Assembly: GCA_001970855.1 (NCBI GenBank) | Contig: LSSN01001502.1 | Location: 1 to 20,059 of the forward strand | Direction of reading: 5' to 3' | DNA: 20,059 bases | Source: Smittium culicis | Taxonomy: Eukaryota; Kickxellomycota; Harpellomycetes; Harpellales; Legeriomycetaceae | Part shown: piece by piece, positions 9,961 through 20,059 of the stretch | Position numbering within the stretch: the stretch's first letter is position 1 | Layout: each line of letters starts with the position of its first letter | Notes under the pieces: model-generated | Told to the model about the DNA's origin: nothing | Databases searched by the model: none | The model's input: only the letters and a program-made list of their open reading frames with translations | Made by a program: the position numbers and the translations under genes

Positions 9961-11635
9961 ATGAGAGATTCAAAACGCATTTCGAGTTTCTCGCTTTTGC
10001 CAAATTCTATCTATAACGTGTATATATATGGCACGATTCTCAGGATTTTAATGCTCTCGATTGGCCTCTACATGGACAACTATTGCTCAACAACATACAC
10101 TGATATCGATTACAACGTTTTCACCGATGCCTCAAAGTTTCTTACTCAAGGGAAAAGTCCTTACTTACGTTCAACATATCGATATACCCCAATCCTAGCC
10201 ATCCTCCTAACTCCCAACATCTACCTATTCAACTTTTTTGGCAAAATCCTATTTTCTTTATCCGATCTAGGTGTTGCATACTACATACAGAAAATCCTAA
10301 TGCTTTATAATCTTCCTACAAAAAATATTATTTTTTATCTATCTTTTTGGCTACTAAATCCAATTGTTGCTAATATCCCCACACGAGGCAGCGCCGAACC
10401 TTTAGTAAATCTGTTTATCCTCATGTCTTTTTATTTGCTGCTATCAAAACATCTAAAGCTTTCCGCCTTGACTTTTGGTATTTCTGTTCATCTAAAGATT
10501 TACCCTGTAATATACTCTATTCCCATCCTTTGTTTTTTGGAAAATTTAAAAAAATCTCCAAATAAAGGCCCTAATAATTCAAAAATTGCGACTAAGCCCA
10601 ATAATTTTGCCATTAGCCTCTTTAATAGACTTTCATCTTTTTTGACTTATGAAAGAATCGTTTTTTCCCTGATATCGTTCTTTTCATTTATGGTCCTCAA
10701 TTTTTTTATGTATATCTGGTAAGCCTTTTATCTTGCTTTACTTTCCTCATAGTATTCATTGACTTTAGAATACTAAAAAAAAAAGTTTTTTTTCTCTAAC
10801 CTGAGCTTTTTTTTTAATAGGTTTGGCTCTGAATTTATTAATGAAACCTATCTATACCACATCGCCAGAAAAGATCACAGGCACAACTTTTCGATCTGGT
10901 TTCTAACAATCTACCAAAACTTTAACTCAAACTCTAGCCGCCTTTTCGGCTTACTATCTTTCTTGCCCCAGATTGTATCAATAACTGCCATCGGAATCGC
11001 TTTCGGAAACGACTTATGTTTTGCTGCCTTCTGCCAAACTTTTGCCTTCGTGGCTTTTAATAAGGTTTGCACCGCACAAGTATGTCACTTAATTCCATTT
11101 ATTTATTTCTAAATATCCTAACTAGCTAGATCTATCAATTTATTCGGTTATAGCATAATTATCGAATATTTTTTAATCTCAATTTTATACAATTTTATTT
11201 ATCTTTTTTTGTAATTTTTAGTACTTCATGTGGTATTTTTGCTTTATCCCACTGTTCACACCTTTTTCCAATATTAAATTTTTCTATAAGGGATTAGTTT
11301 TAGCCATCGTATGGGCTTCTTCGCAGGTATAATTTATTCTATTAATTTAATTTATTTCAATTAAAATGTTTTCATTTACAATAGTTCAATCTACATAAAT
11401 ATTATATACGCTCTATTTAATTAACTCCACTAATAATAATCACTTGTTTTTTTAGGCTATCTACTTATACTACGCAAACTTATTTGAAAACTTGGGTAAA
11501 AACGTCTTTCTAGAAATTTGGGCCTCCACTTCATTGATATTTATTTCAAACATTTATATTCTTGTTCAAGTAATTAAGAATCAATCATTTGGCCAATCAG
11601 TTTCCAAAAATGTTCAGAGAAATAAAATCCAATAG
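9961..11635 (+). CDS. GPI14: GPI mannosyltransferase 1 catalytic subunit (PIG-M/Gpi14), four exons
   Basis: Adds the first mannose (alpha-1,4, from dolichol-phosphate-mannose) to glucosaminyl-acyl-phosphatidylinositol in the ER lumen during GPI-anchor synthesis; family GT50. Exons: 9961-10718, 10821-11079, 11222-11326, 11456-11635; 1302 nt, 433 aa, against about 400-425 in the family. Seen: a first hydrophobic segment, then the lumenal DxD site YTDIDYNVFTDA (D48, D50); TRGSAEPLV at 141-149; HLKIYPVIY at 178-186; after the first splice FGSEFINETYLYH and the HRHNFS motif; then CQTFAFVAFNKVCTAQYFMWYF spread over the exon 2-3 junction. Many hydrophobic stretches fit a multi-spanning ER membrane protein. 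The start ATG follows a run of A, a usual fungal context. In other species the enzyme works with PIG-X/Pbn1, which is not in this window. Every family hallmark I looked for is present. Confidence 0.95.
10719..10820 (+). other. Intron 1 of the GPI14 gene (102 nt)
   Basis: Begins GTAAGC and ends AATAG, with CTAAC about 20 nt before the acceptor and a T-run between. It splits the Trp codon at residue 253 (TG|G). An earlier AG (CCTGAG) just after the branch point is not used: joining there breaks the family match that starts FGSEF. Confidence 0.92.
11080..11221 (+). other. Intron 2 of the GPI14 gene (142 nt)
   Basis: Begins GTATGT and ends TTTTTAG, phase 0. The splice joins KVCTAQ to YFMWYF, an uninterrupted conserved block in PIG-M proteins. 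A CCTAAC sequence lies inside the intron. Confidence 0.93.
11327..11455 (+). other. Intron 3 of the GPI14 gene (129 nt)
   Basis: Begins GTATAA and ends TTTTTTTAG, phase 0. It joins VWASSQ to AIYLYYAN, the expected last membrane-associated segment. A CTAAT branch-point candidate lies about 25 nt before the acceptor. Confidence 0.9.
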
Positions 11636-11753
11636 CTATTACTTATCATTATGCTCTCTGAACAATTCACATTTCCACAAAACTAGATTTACTATTGTAC
11701 GAGAATTTTTTTTTAGCCTTTAATAACATTAATCAATAATCTCGAACCTTTCC

Positions 11754-11759
11754 AATAAA
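11754..11759 (+). terminator. Candidate poly(A) signal of GPI14
   Basis: AATAAA on the + strand, 119 nt after the GPI14 stop codon, following a C-containing patch. The spacing is plausible; chance occurrence is possible. Confidence 0.3.
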
Positions 11760-11931
11760 ATACTCGAATCAATATTGTTTTATTTTAATTCGCAATCTCA
11801 TGATAAATATGAGATTTAAAAATTAAATATCAACCCCAAATTTAACCAAATTTTTCATTATAGTTTTTTTTAGGATATGATTTAATTTTTATAAATTTAA
11901 ATATAATACAAAAAGCAAATAGTTAATAAAA

Positions 11932-11937
11932 TTTATT
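11932..11937 (-). terminator. Candidate poly(A) signal of BLM10
   Basis: AATAAA on the - strand, about 105 nt after the BLM10 stop codon at 12044-12042. The region is AT-rich, so confidence is low. Confidence 0.25.
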
Positions 11938-12041
11938 ACACAAAGTAAAAATTATATATTAATATAAAGTTGTTTTAAACTTTAATGTTCGATTGATGAG
12001 ATTACTCTAGAAATTATTATATAAATTATATATTGAAAAAA

Positions 12042-15000
12042 TTACACATAGTAACTAGGCGAAACAAGTACATCTGATAACGTTTCAAGCTGATCGCTTG
12101 TAAACTTCTTTCTATCAATGTGCCAAGTGTCTAAATGTGTTTTTCTAAATTCTGAAAAAGTTTTAACTACAGTTGAACTGATTGGGCTTGGATCTGAAAT
12201 GCATGATATTAGAACTATCAAGACGTTAGGCATCCATTCAGGAATAGAACTTGGGTATGCCAAAATTAAACATGATAGCCCAATAACACTAGAATGTTTA
12301 TGGAGAAGTTTCTCGTTAAACTCAGAGTCACAAAGTTTAGCCCGAGAATCAGTTTGCGCTGATTTGAGCCTTTTATATTTTGGAAAACTTAAGCTTTCGA
12401 TGTTCGAAACAAATCTTTGAATCATATTGGATAGAATTGAGTCTGAGAGATAGTATACCATACTTTTTAGCATATGTGAAGCTGAGTTTCGAGTATGATC
12501 GTTCTCTGAACCTAAATAGTCCATAACTTTATCGATAGGCAAATCAGAGTTACTTAGCTTACCTTCTAGCACAAAGTAATTTGAGATGTATATAGTTGAT
12601 ATAGTGTTGATCGCAGTTGATCTAACTCTCCATATATTTGAAGAATCCTCAAGTACGTTGATCGAAAATGAAATCGCTTTTTTGATATCCTCTATATCTT
12701 TCAAGTTTGAAATTAATGATTTTATAGCAATAAAAGATAAGACGCTAATCTCGGGATCAAATGATTGACTATAAATTTTGAATAGGCTTTCAAGATACTG
12801 AAAATTGATCTCATTCTTAGCTAAACTGATAGTATAATTAGCAGGTTCAAAAAGAATACACAGAGCTAGAAAGTAGATTATATTAAAGATAGATTACGTT
12901 AGATACATTAACAAGGTATTACGATAAGGGTTTATGTATTTAAACATTTAATCAAACAAATATTTTACCTGTTTTAATTTTAAGTTCGGCATATACATCC
13001 CTTTCAACGCTCTGAGAGCTGTTCTCATGATTGAAAAATGATGAAATGCTACTGGTAGACATTGATTCTTTCAATTTCATGACTAATAAAGATAATTCGT
13101 TGTCTAGCGATATTTTGATGCAGACGTTACTAGGGCTGTTATTTGGATCACGATTTTGATTGCAATCCACTATATTTGAAATACCAAAACTATTTTCTGT
13201 AAGAATAAAACCTTTATACTCAGCGGCAGAAATTGTAGACTGGATCAGCGAGCCGATTGAATCGCGAATCAGCTTATTGCTCATGTCGTATGTATTCAAA
13301 ATATAGTAAATTAATGGTGAAACTATTGGAACAGCCCTCCAAGAAAAACAAGTCAAAAATGTTTTGGCAAGCCTAACTACAGTCATCAAGTTCATTCCAA
13401 AATCGATTACCAACTCTTTAGATAGGTCTCTGTCTAAAATTAGCTTGAAAATAGGTTTAAATCTTAATGGGTCGCTAAATCTCTATGTAATTAAATGATA
13501 AAATTATAATTATTAAAAAAATTAAGTGACTAGGCTGATATTTTAAAAACCCAATTCATACCATTCCGTATGTTAGCGAACTTTCCCACATGTGGTAATT
13601 TTCAATTTTAATGTCTCTAAAAACAGTTTTTAAAATCGGGATGACAAAGTTCCAAGCACGCTCAGAATCTAAATAATTCCAATACTTTAAACTTCCAAGC
13701 CAACCAGATATTATTTCTGAAAGGATCTTCTGGGCTGTCTGGTTGTCAATATCTTCAGATAATTTAGAGATTCTCTTAGTGGCGGCAAAAAAAGAATTTG
13801 GACCTACTATTGAGAAAATAGTTTTGAATGCTTCAGCACTATATATGGAAAATTTTTCCACAGCATTAGATTGGCTTAGTTCAAAGTCAATTATAGAATT
13901 CCACCAAGATGGAAAGTATAGCTCTTCTGAAATAGCTGACATTATATAAGAATATTTGGATTTTTCTAAAGCGAATGAATGGGAGTTATCAAATGGGAAT
14001 GAAGCTTTGATCGATTTTGGCCATACTAAATCATATGCAAGAGTGTCGTCTAAATATAAATCAAATCTGGAAGCGGTGGCTAAGGAATCTTGGGTTACAT
14101 AAAGCTTTTCAAAATGAAAATAGCTGGTAAGGGAATTTATATCTTTAGATTCAACAAATTTGAATGCTGAGTTGTAAAAAGAACTCTTTTCAATATTAAT
14201 AGCGTCATACTTAATAACATCTAGAACAGTGCAAAAAAGTGCAAAAGATAGTGCACGTATTGTTTTTACGGTTGACTTGCAGCATTCTAGAGCGCACTTA
14301 ATAGTATTCACACTTATATTTGATTCAGTTCTAATTAGTTGAATAATGAATTGCAAGCATAATGATGATAGCCTCCATTTACTGCTTTGATCAAGGGGAA
14401 TTGAAGATAGCTTTTCAATCTATAATTTAAAGTTAAATATTAGTTATAAAAATATCAAAACCTTTTAACAAAGTATAGTAAAAAAGCATACTGTTTTAAC
14501 AAATGAAGAATTAAGGCTGTCAAATTCAATTTTTTTCGAGATTATAATCGGCTCAATTTCACACTCGATAATTACATCGCTGATTGGCAAAAGTGTGCCC
14601 TTAGAAAATTCAGAGATTGTGCTCGGGGGTAAAAATTCAATCGCTGAAGGAAATGATTTTAGAATATTTTTGATTTTATACTATTTCAAGAAATAATTGG
14701 AAAAATTGGTTATTAAAAAAAATAAATAAATACAGAATATGAAATTATTAAAAAAGTAATACCCCTTCATAACTATAAGCTTTACAGATAATATCTATAT
14801 AGCGTGGTGCGTATTTCCAGTTTGTGCATAATTTATTCATTACTGAATTAGCTTTTAAAATTTTAAACCCTGATACAAAATCGTCTTCAATAATTTCTAA
14901 TATATAAAAAAAGTTAAAGATTATAAAAAATAAAAATGTTATATATTTTTATGAAAATATACCATTTGATAATAGTCTAGAGAGCATGGATTCTAAAAAT

Positions 15001-18000
15001 ATTTCTGTAAATTTAGGGTTAGTCTTGAGAATTATATACAATGAGGTAGAACACAGAGAATTGATGAAATCATATCTGGAAAAGCATAGTGTTGTAAATC
15101 TATCAATCAAACTGGTATGAGCATCAGTAGGATTTAAAACTTTTGAATTTTCATAAAATAGGCATTTAATTGTGGACTCTATCCTTCTAAGTGAGATTAT
15201 TCGAGGAATGCTATTTCCGGGTAAGAACAATGAATAATCTACCCAACACTTCTTCCAACTTTTATTGATCTTTTCTTTTGAATTATCAAGTTTGTATGCC
15301 GAGAAGTACTCTGTGATAAACTAAAAAAAATATATATAATGATATATAATTGTTATCGTTAAATATAGTCAATAATATGTATAATAATATGTAAACTTAC
15401 AGTCACCAATAATGCACTTGCTTCTCTGGATTCTGAAAGGTTTTCTAAGCTCCAATCAACAAAGTTGACAATGAAATTTGATATTGTGGTTCGAAATTCA
15501 CTTAATTGAGTAAACTCGGAGCATTGACTTAAACCAGAAATGGGTGCGATATTCTTAAGGCTGAAAATGATATCAACTACTTTATTTGAAGTTATATCAT
15601 CGACACCCTCATTTTGAGTAAATAGAGAGATTTTACTTAAGCCATTCATTCCATTGGTAATAATTAATAAAAGTATCAAAATATTATCAATCTCAGTATC
15701 GCTACAATGCGCTAAAACTTCTGAGCGATCACCATCTTTATTGGAAGTAATTTGAGAAAGCTTGGCTAATGAGGGAAGAATAATTTTTTCTAGAACTTTA
15801 ATTCCAGCTTTTAACGATTCTACACCAGGTGTATAAAATTGAAGCTCTTTAAGCTCTTCTGGGCTCTCTGTTTTCCCCCAAAATTCAAAATGTTTTTCCA
15901 TAGCACCTATAAAATATAAATAAATAAATCAGTGAATTTAAAGAAAATAAATGAAAACGTAAATTCACTTTATTATTATTGAATGAGGGCATACTAGAGT
16001 TGTTCCAAATCGATGGAGGTAAACTTCGGGAAATGGTGGTATTTACGATAAGGGATTTAGATAGAAACATTTTCATTGAAACAGCAGCTTTTTCAGCAAT
16101 ATCTTTTGCTGGGCAATTCAAAAAAAGATTTTCTAGTGTAGAAATGACCAAGTCAGTGTGTTTAAAAAAGTGAGTAGGCTCAACATAAGTAAATAAACTG
16201 CTTGTTATTTGAATTTGAAACAAAAGTATATCGCGAGAAGTGAAATCTTTCATTTTCCAATCAGAGCCATGAATATGTCCATCATTTAGCTCATTATTTA
16301 TTTTTGTTAGAGTTTGGACAAGAATTTCATCGAAACAGGACTCAGGGATTGCTGAAGTAATACATGAAATTACTTTCGCAGCATTTTTTTGATTTTTAGC
16401 GGACACAACACTTTTTGAAAATTCTAAGAGTTTTTTAGTAATGATAGAAAAATGATCAGGCCTAGTTTGAAGAGTAACAACTCTACAGGTATCAGAAATA
16501 GCATTGAATAACAATCTGTCAGGATTTTCATTAGAGCTAATGTTATTGTCTACTGAATCGTTAACATATGACTTTAAAAAAACAAAAATGTTTGTGAAGA
16601 AGATTTCCAAAAAAATTTCAGTTTCTTGCAAGCTTAAGCTAGTTAAGTACGATTCATATTCAAGATTTGGGATAGGAGCTTCAGACAGTAAGCTAATATC
16701 TAACTCAGCAGGCTCATCAGAAGAGCCACAGATAGGTATTTCGCCAAAAATCACTCCATGGATAGCAAATGAGTTAATCACTTCTAAAACTTTTAAGGTC
16801 AATTCAGTATTGCTAATGTCTATTTTTTCTGATAGCTTAGATAGAATAGGAATGATGCTTTTAGCACCTTGAGGGAAAAGGGACCAGTTAGAGATTACGG
16901 GAGAAGATTTACATAAAGCCTGTAAGCACGAATAAGTTCTATGAACAATAGAATCAGATTCTAAAGAATCAAAAGTTGTTTCAAGAAGAAGCGGTATTAC
17001 TAAATCTGGCTCCACTTCAGCTAGGGTTCGGATACTGTTAGCAGAAACGAGGCACATTACTGCACTTTTACTAAATAATCCATTGAAACAAAGAGGTAAA
17101 ACGGAAGAAACAAAAGTTCTTCGAGTTTTAAGAGAAATTGTGTTGAAATTGTTTTCCGATTTTGGAATAAGAGTTTCTATAATCCATTAAAGAAATGTGA
17201 TATTGATAATATTAGAAATTAAATTTAAGTGTAGAATGATATAAATAAAAAAAATTTGATGTGATAATGGCGATCTTAAAGTTATTAGCACAAATACATA
17301 AATTGCGATAGAAATAAATCAATACCTTCTCTGATTCTTTTCAAAAATTCGATACATAATGTATTCAAGAAATTAATCAGCTTAGTGTATTCAGATGTTC
17401 CAATAGAAGGGTGGAAAAATCTTTCCATAATTTTGAACAACGAGACAAATGTAGATAAGACTTTCTGATTAAATTCAGAATCAGTGGGTGAAGAGTCAAG
17501 ATTTCCAACTATAAATTGAGCAAAATTTCTTGAGGCATCCTATTGAATTTTAAATATATAAAAAAAAAAAAAATATGTAAAAAAGAGTAAGCAAGCAATA
17601 AAATTGAGTAAGAAATGGCAAAATTAAAATTAAAATGTAGAGTCAACAATCTTACAGCTTGTGAAAAAACGAGCAAGCTTTCGGTTTTAACTGGTAGGAA
17701 GGATCTGTTTAATGTCAAACCTTTGTTTTTAGAGAAAACATTCAAATTGTCAGTGAATTGTAAGTTCAATCCAAAAATCTTGATTGATGATTGAATAACA
17801 ACTTTTATTTGGTCCAAAGTAAAAGTTGTTTTAGATCCACCGTTGACAGAGGCTAAGGCAAAAGTTTTTACAAAATGAGATTCGATATTGTTATCATTAT
17901 ATTTTTCCCATAATGAGAACAAGTTTGATACCCATGTTGATCCATTGTTTGAGTGTTGGTTTGATAAAAAAATACTCATTAGTTGGTGTGCTGTTAATAA

Positions 18001-18911
18001 ATTGGAGTATGAACCGTGTGAAAAAAGAGGAAGAATCTTAGAAAGGATTTCATCACCCTTATCCAAATCGAAGTATCTACAAAATTAAACAAAGTAGAGA
18101 AAATAAATTAATATAAAAGGAAATAATCATTAAAAATATATCAATTTTGATTAAAATACCTTCTAGAGATCATGGCAAATTTGGCTAAAATTGCTAAAGA
18201 GTTTCTAATTATAGCAATTTGAGAGAACCATTAAGAAATATAAATAAAATATAAAATTAAAGTGGGAATTGTGAAAAGCACTAACCTAGTTTTGCTTTGG
18301 ATAGTTTGGGTTTCTGGAAATAAAGATATGTTTATTAATTTATTGAGCATTGGAATGTAATCGAAATGTAGTTCGTTTGGTTTAACCTCTGGATTGATAC
18401 TAGAAAATAGAAATTAGATAAGATTTATCATTAGATATGCAGAACTAAAAGTTATCTGCTTTGATATAATAAGTATAATTGATAAAAAGTTTGAGGGTAA
18501 ATATGTAAAAAATATGGGTAGTATTAATAGTAATGATATTATTATAAATAACTGACCCAAGGACAGTAATAAAGGCATTGGAAATTATCGCGAGAAGAGG
18601 AAATTCAAATTCGTTTTCTGTTATTAAATTGTATAAGATTTTGCTTATACAAATTTTGTCTTTAGTTGCAAACGAATGGGATACTCTATTGGTAAAAATT
18701 AATAGTGGTTTAATAAAATATTCTGGGATAACATTTAAATTTTTTAGCTTTACTTTGATATATTTTTCAAACATAAACCGAGCGAATCGAGATCACCTGA
18801 GGCAAGTGAGATCTTGAGTGCCCTAAACCAAGATGATTTGTTATAAGAATCAATCTCTTCGGAATAGTTTGGCAAAAGCCTGTTCCAATTGTATTCGGAG
18901 TAGGAAAACAT
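12042..18911 (-). CDS. BLM10: Proteasome activator Blm10/PA200 (PSME4), 14 exons
   Basis: Large HEAT-repeat solenoid that caps the 20S proteasome and opens its gate independently of ATP and ubiquitin; mostly nuclear in known cases. Exons on the - strand: 18911-18797, 18752-18557, 18399-18286, 18204-18160, 18076-17656, 17539-17326, 17176-15995, 15906-15401, 15320-14963, 14896-14763, 14680-14492, 14419-13562, 13482-12969, 12865-12042. Total 5670 nt, 1889 aa, against 1843 for human PA200. Family landmarks in order: NRLLPNYSEEID near the N-terminus; W-NLFSLWEKYND; FFHPSIG (the FHPSN block) in exon 6; LAEVEPDLVIPLLLE in exon 7; NWKYAPRYI in exon 10; KILSEIISGWLGSLKYW in exon 12; KFTSDQLETLSDVLVSPSYYV at the C-terminus. 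The last three residues, YYV, form the HbYX motif that docks in the 20S alpha ring. Phase agrees at all 13 junctions. Least certain are exon 1 and the 44-nt first intron. Confidence 0.93.
12866..12968 (-). other. Intron 13 of BLM10 (103 nt)
   Basis: Begins GTAAAA and ends TTCTAG, phase 1 (G|CT, Ala). TCTAAC lies inside the intron as a branch-point candidate. The last exon adds ALCILFEPANYT and runs to the HbYX end. Confidence 0.88.
13483..13561 (-). other. Intron 12 of BLM10 (79 nt)
   Basis: Begins GTATGA and ends ACATAG, phase 0. It joins SSLTYGM to RFSDPLRFKPIFKLIL, the expected 'RDPR' type transition in PA200. Confidence 0.87.
14420..14491 (-). other. Intron 11 of BLM10 (72 nt)
   Basis: Begins GTATGC and ends TTATAG, phase 0. 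It joins NSSFVKT to IEKLSSIPLDQSSKWR. Confidence 0.87.
14681..14762 (-). other. Intron 10 of BLM10 (82 nt)
   Basis: Begins GTATTA and ends AAATAG, phase 0. It follows the NWKYAPRYIDIICKAYSYEG exon, which matches the PA200 'W-x-x-x-PR' helix, and leads into YKIKNILKSFPS. The 189-nt exon 11 that follows contains no Met codon. Confidence 0.85.
14897..14962 (-). other. Intron 9 of BLM10 (66 nt)
   Basis: Begins GTATAT and ends TATTAG, phase 1 (G|AA, Glu). It joins SRLLSN to EIIEDDFVSGFK. Confidence 0.88.
15321..15400 (-). other. Intron 8 of BLM10 (80 nt)
   Basis: Begins GTAAGT and ends TTTTAG, phase 0. It joins ASALLVT to FITEYFSAYKLD. Confidence 0.9.
15907..15994 (-). other. Intron 7 of BLM10 (88 nt)
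   Basis: Begins GTATGC and ends TATAG, phase 1 (A|GT, Ser). A second possible donor (GTGAAT, 26 nt downstream) was discarded because it puts exon 8 out of frame. The join gives WNNSSAMEKHFEFWGK. Confidence 0.85.
17177..17325 (-). other. Intron 6 of BLM10 (149 nt)
   Basis: Begins GTATTG and ends TTATAG, phase 1 (G|AA, Glu). It joins FLKRIRE to ETLIPKSENNF. The exon upstream carries the FFHPSIG block typical of Blm10. Confidence 0.88.
17540..17655 (-). other. Intron 5 of BLM10 (116 nt)
   Basis: Begins GTAAGA and ends CAATAG, phase 0. It joins LLVFSQA to DASRNFAQFIVGNLD. Confidence 0.87.
18077..18159 (-). other. Intron 4 of BLM10 (83 nt)
   Basis: Begins GTATTT and ends TTGTAG, phase 2 (AG|A, Arg). 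It joins MISRR to YFDLDKGDEILSKILPLF. Confidence 0.85.
18205..18285 (-). other. Intron 3 of BLM10 (81 nt)
   Basis: Begins GTTAGT and ends AATTAG, phase 2. It is the first AG after the donor. It leads into the 45-nt exon 4, whose product is NSLAILAKFAMISR plus split codons on both sides. Confidence 0.8.
18400..18556 (-). other. Intron 2 of BLM10 (157 nt)
   Basis: Begins GTCAGT and ends TTCTAG, phase 2 (GG|T, Gly). It joins AFITVLG to INPEVKPNELHFDYIPML, matching the PA200 transition into the long first solenoid segment. This is the longest intron seen in the window. Confidence 0.85.
18753..18796 (-). other. Intron 1 of BLM10, very short (44 nt) and atypical
   Basis: The N-terminal frame (MFSYSEYNWNRLLP...) and the next frame overlap, and neither continues alone. 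Removing 44 nt that begin GTGATC and end AAAG restores phase (G|TA, a Val codon) and gives ISLASVKLKNLNVIPEYF. Its length to the next conserved helix is close to human PA200 (about 18 against 22 residues). Both borders differ from the other 18 introns in the window, which begin mainly GTA and end TAG. A sequencing frameshift or a different start at 18774 is the alternative. Confidence 0.5.
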
Positions 18912-20059
18912 ACTGCTAAATAAACAAAATTGAAATTGAGAGGAGAGGTGGAGTAATAGTAAGAATTAAAAAAGATATGAGTGTAGGATGTCTTTAATCT
19001 AATAAATAGTGAAAAATAAAACGAATAGTAAAATTTTGAACATAGATATATAAAGATGATTATATATAATAAGGTATATTTTTATAATATATTTTTATGC
19101 CAAATTGTCAACGAGTTTCTATAAGGCTGTAATTTGCCTAAAATGACGTTTAATATACAAGCAGCCAATTAATGAATAATTTCTTGCTTTTAATTTTTCC
19201 GCTTAAATGTACGCAAATTTACAATAATTTGTTTGAGAAAATTATATAATTGAGGAGTATTTCGTTTTAGTCAAACTTGCATGCGCCTATTTAGATATAG
19301 CAGTCACAAATTTCTACTTCATTTAAATGAAATGAAGGCTACTGAAAATCCAGAATTTAATATTCAGTTTTTCCCCAACATCATCAATATAACCCTTTAA
19401 GCCCCGCATAAACGTCATACATTTCCATATTCAATCAAATAGGTAAAATAGTACTACGCCTCAAAAATCCATCATAATATACCTGCTACATTTAACGGTT
19501 AGTTTTTTGAAGAATTAAATCATAATTCGTAGTATTACTTGAATTAGATGTGCAATCAACCGTGATATATTACCATTAAAAATAGAATTTGATACATATT
19601 ATTGACTTAGGTATACATACTTACGCTAATCGATACTTTTTTTTGCCAGGTTTATTAACCAAAGTTAAAACTGATATATTTAAATATCTGGTAAATATTG
19701 AAATAAAATATCAGTAGACTCCTACATTTGAAAATCGTGTACATAAATACATAAATGTAATTAGACCATGAAAATGTATAAAGCTTTGCCAATATTATTA
19801 TGTACATTCCTTTCATTACTATTCAAAAAAAAAAAATCTTAAACTTTTGTTTTGAAGTCCTTTTGTTTAGTATGTATTAAAATATCACCCTATCTAAAAA
19901 CACAAATAATTATTGTTATCTAAGATCCATAGACCGGTCTGTATCAAAGTTCTTTATCGTATTCACATATATGGAGTCTTTATGGTTTGTGTATTCTATT
20001 TCTCAATTTGAACAAGCTTATCAATTTTTATTTTAAAGCTAGAAATCGATTTCACTGCA
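18912..20059. other. AT-rich upstream flank of BLM10, no convincing gene
   Basis: Contains the BLM10 promoter and 5' leader. Immediately before the BLM10 ATG the - strand has a pyrimidine-rich tract ending TTTAG, shaped like a 3' splice site. A small + strand frame, 19281-19400 (39 codons from ATG), and a 20-codon open end on the - strand at 20058-19996 are the only peptide-like stretches. Neither can be supported as a gene. Confidence 0.5.

Larger units (their letters stand above)
11636..12041. other. Convergent intergenic spacer with both 3' ends
   Basis: A 406-bp AT-rich spacer between the stop codons of GPI14 (+) and BLM10 (-), holding both 3' untranslated regions. No coding frame is seen. 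Confidence 0.7.

Noticed and set aside
12118..12420. 100-codon + strand open frame within BLM10
   Set aside because: Antisense to the last exon, which encodes the conserved C-terminal HEAT repeats.
16504..16872. 122-codon + strand open frame within BLM10
   Set aside because: Antisense to exon 7, which is securely identified; no independent coding evidence.
18445..18774. ATG at 18774 as the BLM10 start
   Set aside because: Starting there would lose the NRLLPNYSEEID block just upstream, which matches the N-terminal motif of PA200/Blm10; a start at 18911 with a short intron explains both frames.
1..20059. CRISPR arrays, tRNA or rRNA genes, bacterial promoters and ribosome binding sites
   Set aside because: No regularly spaced repeats, no cloverleaf or B-box sequence and no rRNA-like stretch were seen; the introns and protein families show nuclear eukaryotic DNA.

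Overview
The window is AT-rich nuclear DNA from a eukaryote, most likely a fungus. It holds three housekeeping genes, each broken by short GT-AG introns of 44 to 157 nt. Most 5' splice sites read GTATNN or GTAANN and nearly all 3' sites read TAG. Several introns carry a CTAAC-like branch point near the 3' end. There are no operons, ribosome binding sites or bacterial signals. The fungal call, perhaps an early-diverging lineage with very AT-rich genomes such as the insect-gut Harpellales, is inference from base composition, intron style and gene content. It is not a species identification.

Layout: 1-3203 is gene-poor. It contains decayed coding remnants: a piece on the + strand at 1-557 that resembles the end of a retroelement reverse transcriptase, and an unrecognised frame-broken remnant on the - strand at about 2290-1291. 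The - strand at 9040-3204 carries a four-exon gene for a DHX29-type DExH-box RNA helicase (1847 aa in my model). A 920-bp AT-rich divergent promoter region (9041-9960) separates it from a four-exon + strand gene at 9961-11635 for GPI mannosyltransferase 1 (PIG-M/Gpi14, 433 aa). After a 406-bp convergent spacer, the - strand at 18911-12042 carries a 14-exon gene for the proteasome activator Blm10/PA200 (1889 aa), ending in an intact HbYX-type tail. The last 1.1 kb (18912-20059) is AT-rich with no convincing gene.

All three gene models were assembled by hand. I joined reading frames at GT-AG junctions that keep phase and restore family-like sequence, and each total is an exact multiple of three (5544, 1302 and 5670 nt). 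The genes serve unrelated processes (translation initiation on structured mRNA, GPI-anchor synthesis in the ER, ubiquitin-independent proteasome activation), so this looks like ordinary euchromatin rather than a gene cluster. I found no convincing new biological system. The points most worth a second look are the DEVQ motif II of the helicase, a 44-nt atypical intron and possible upstream exon in BLM10, and the retroelement-like remnants on the left.
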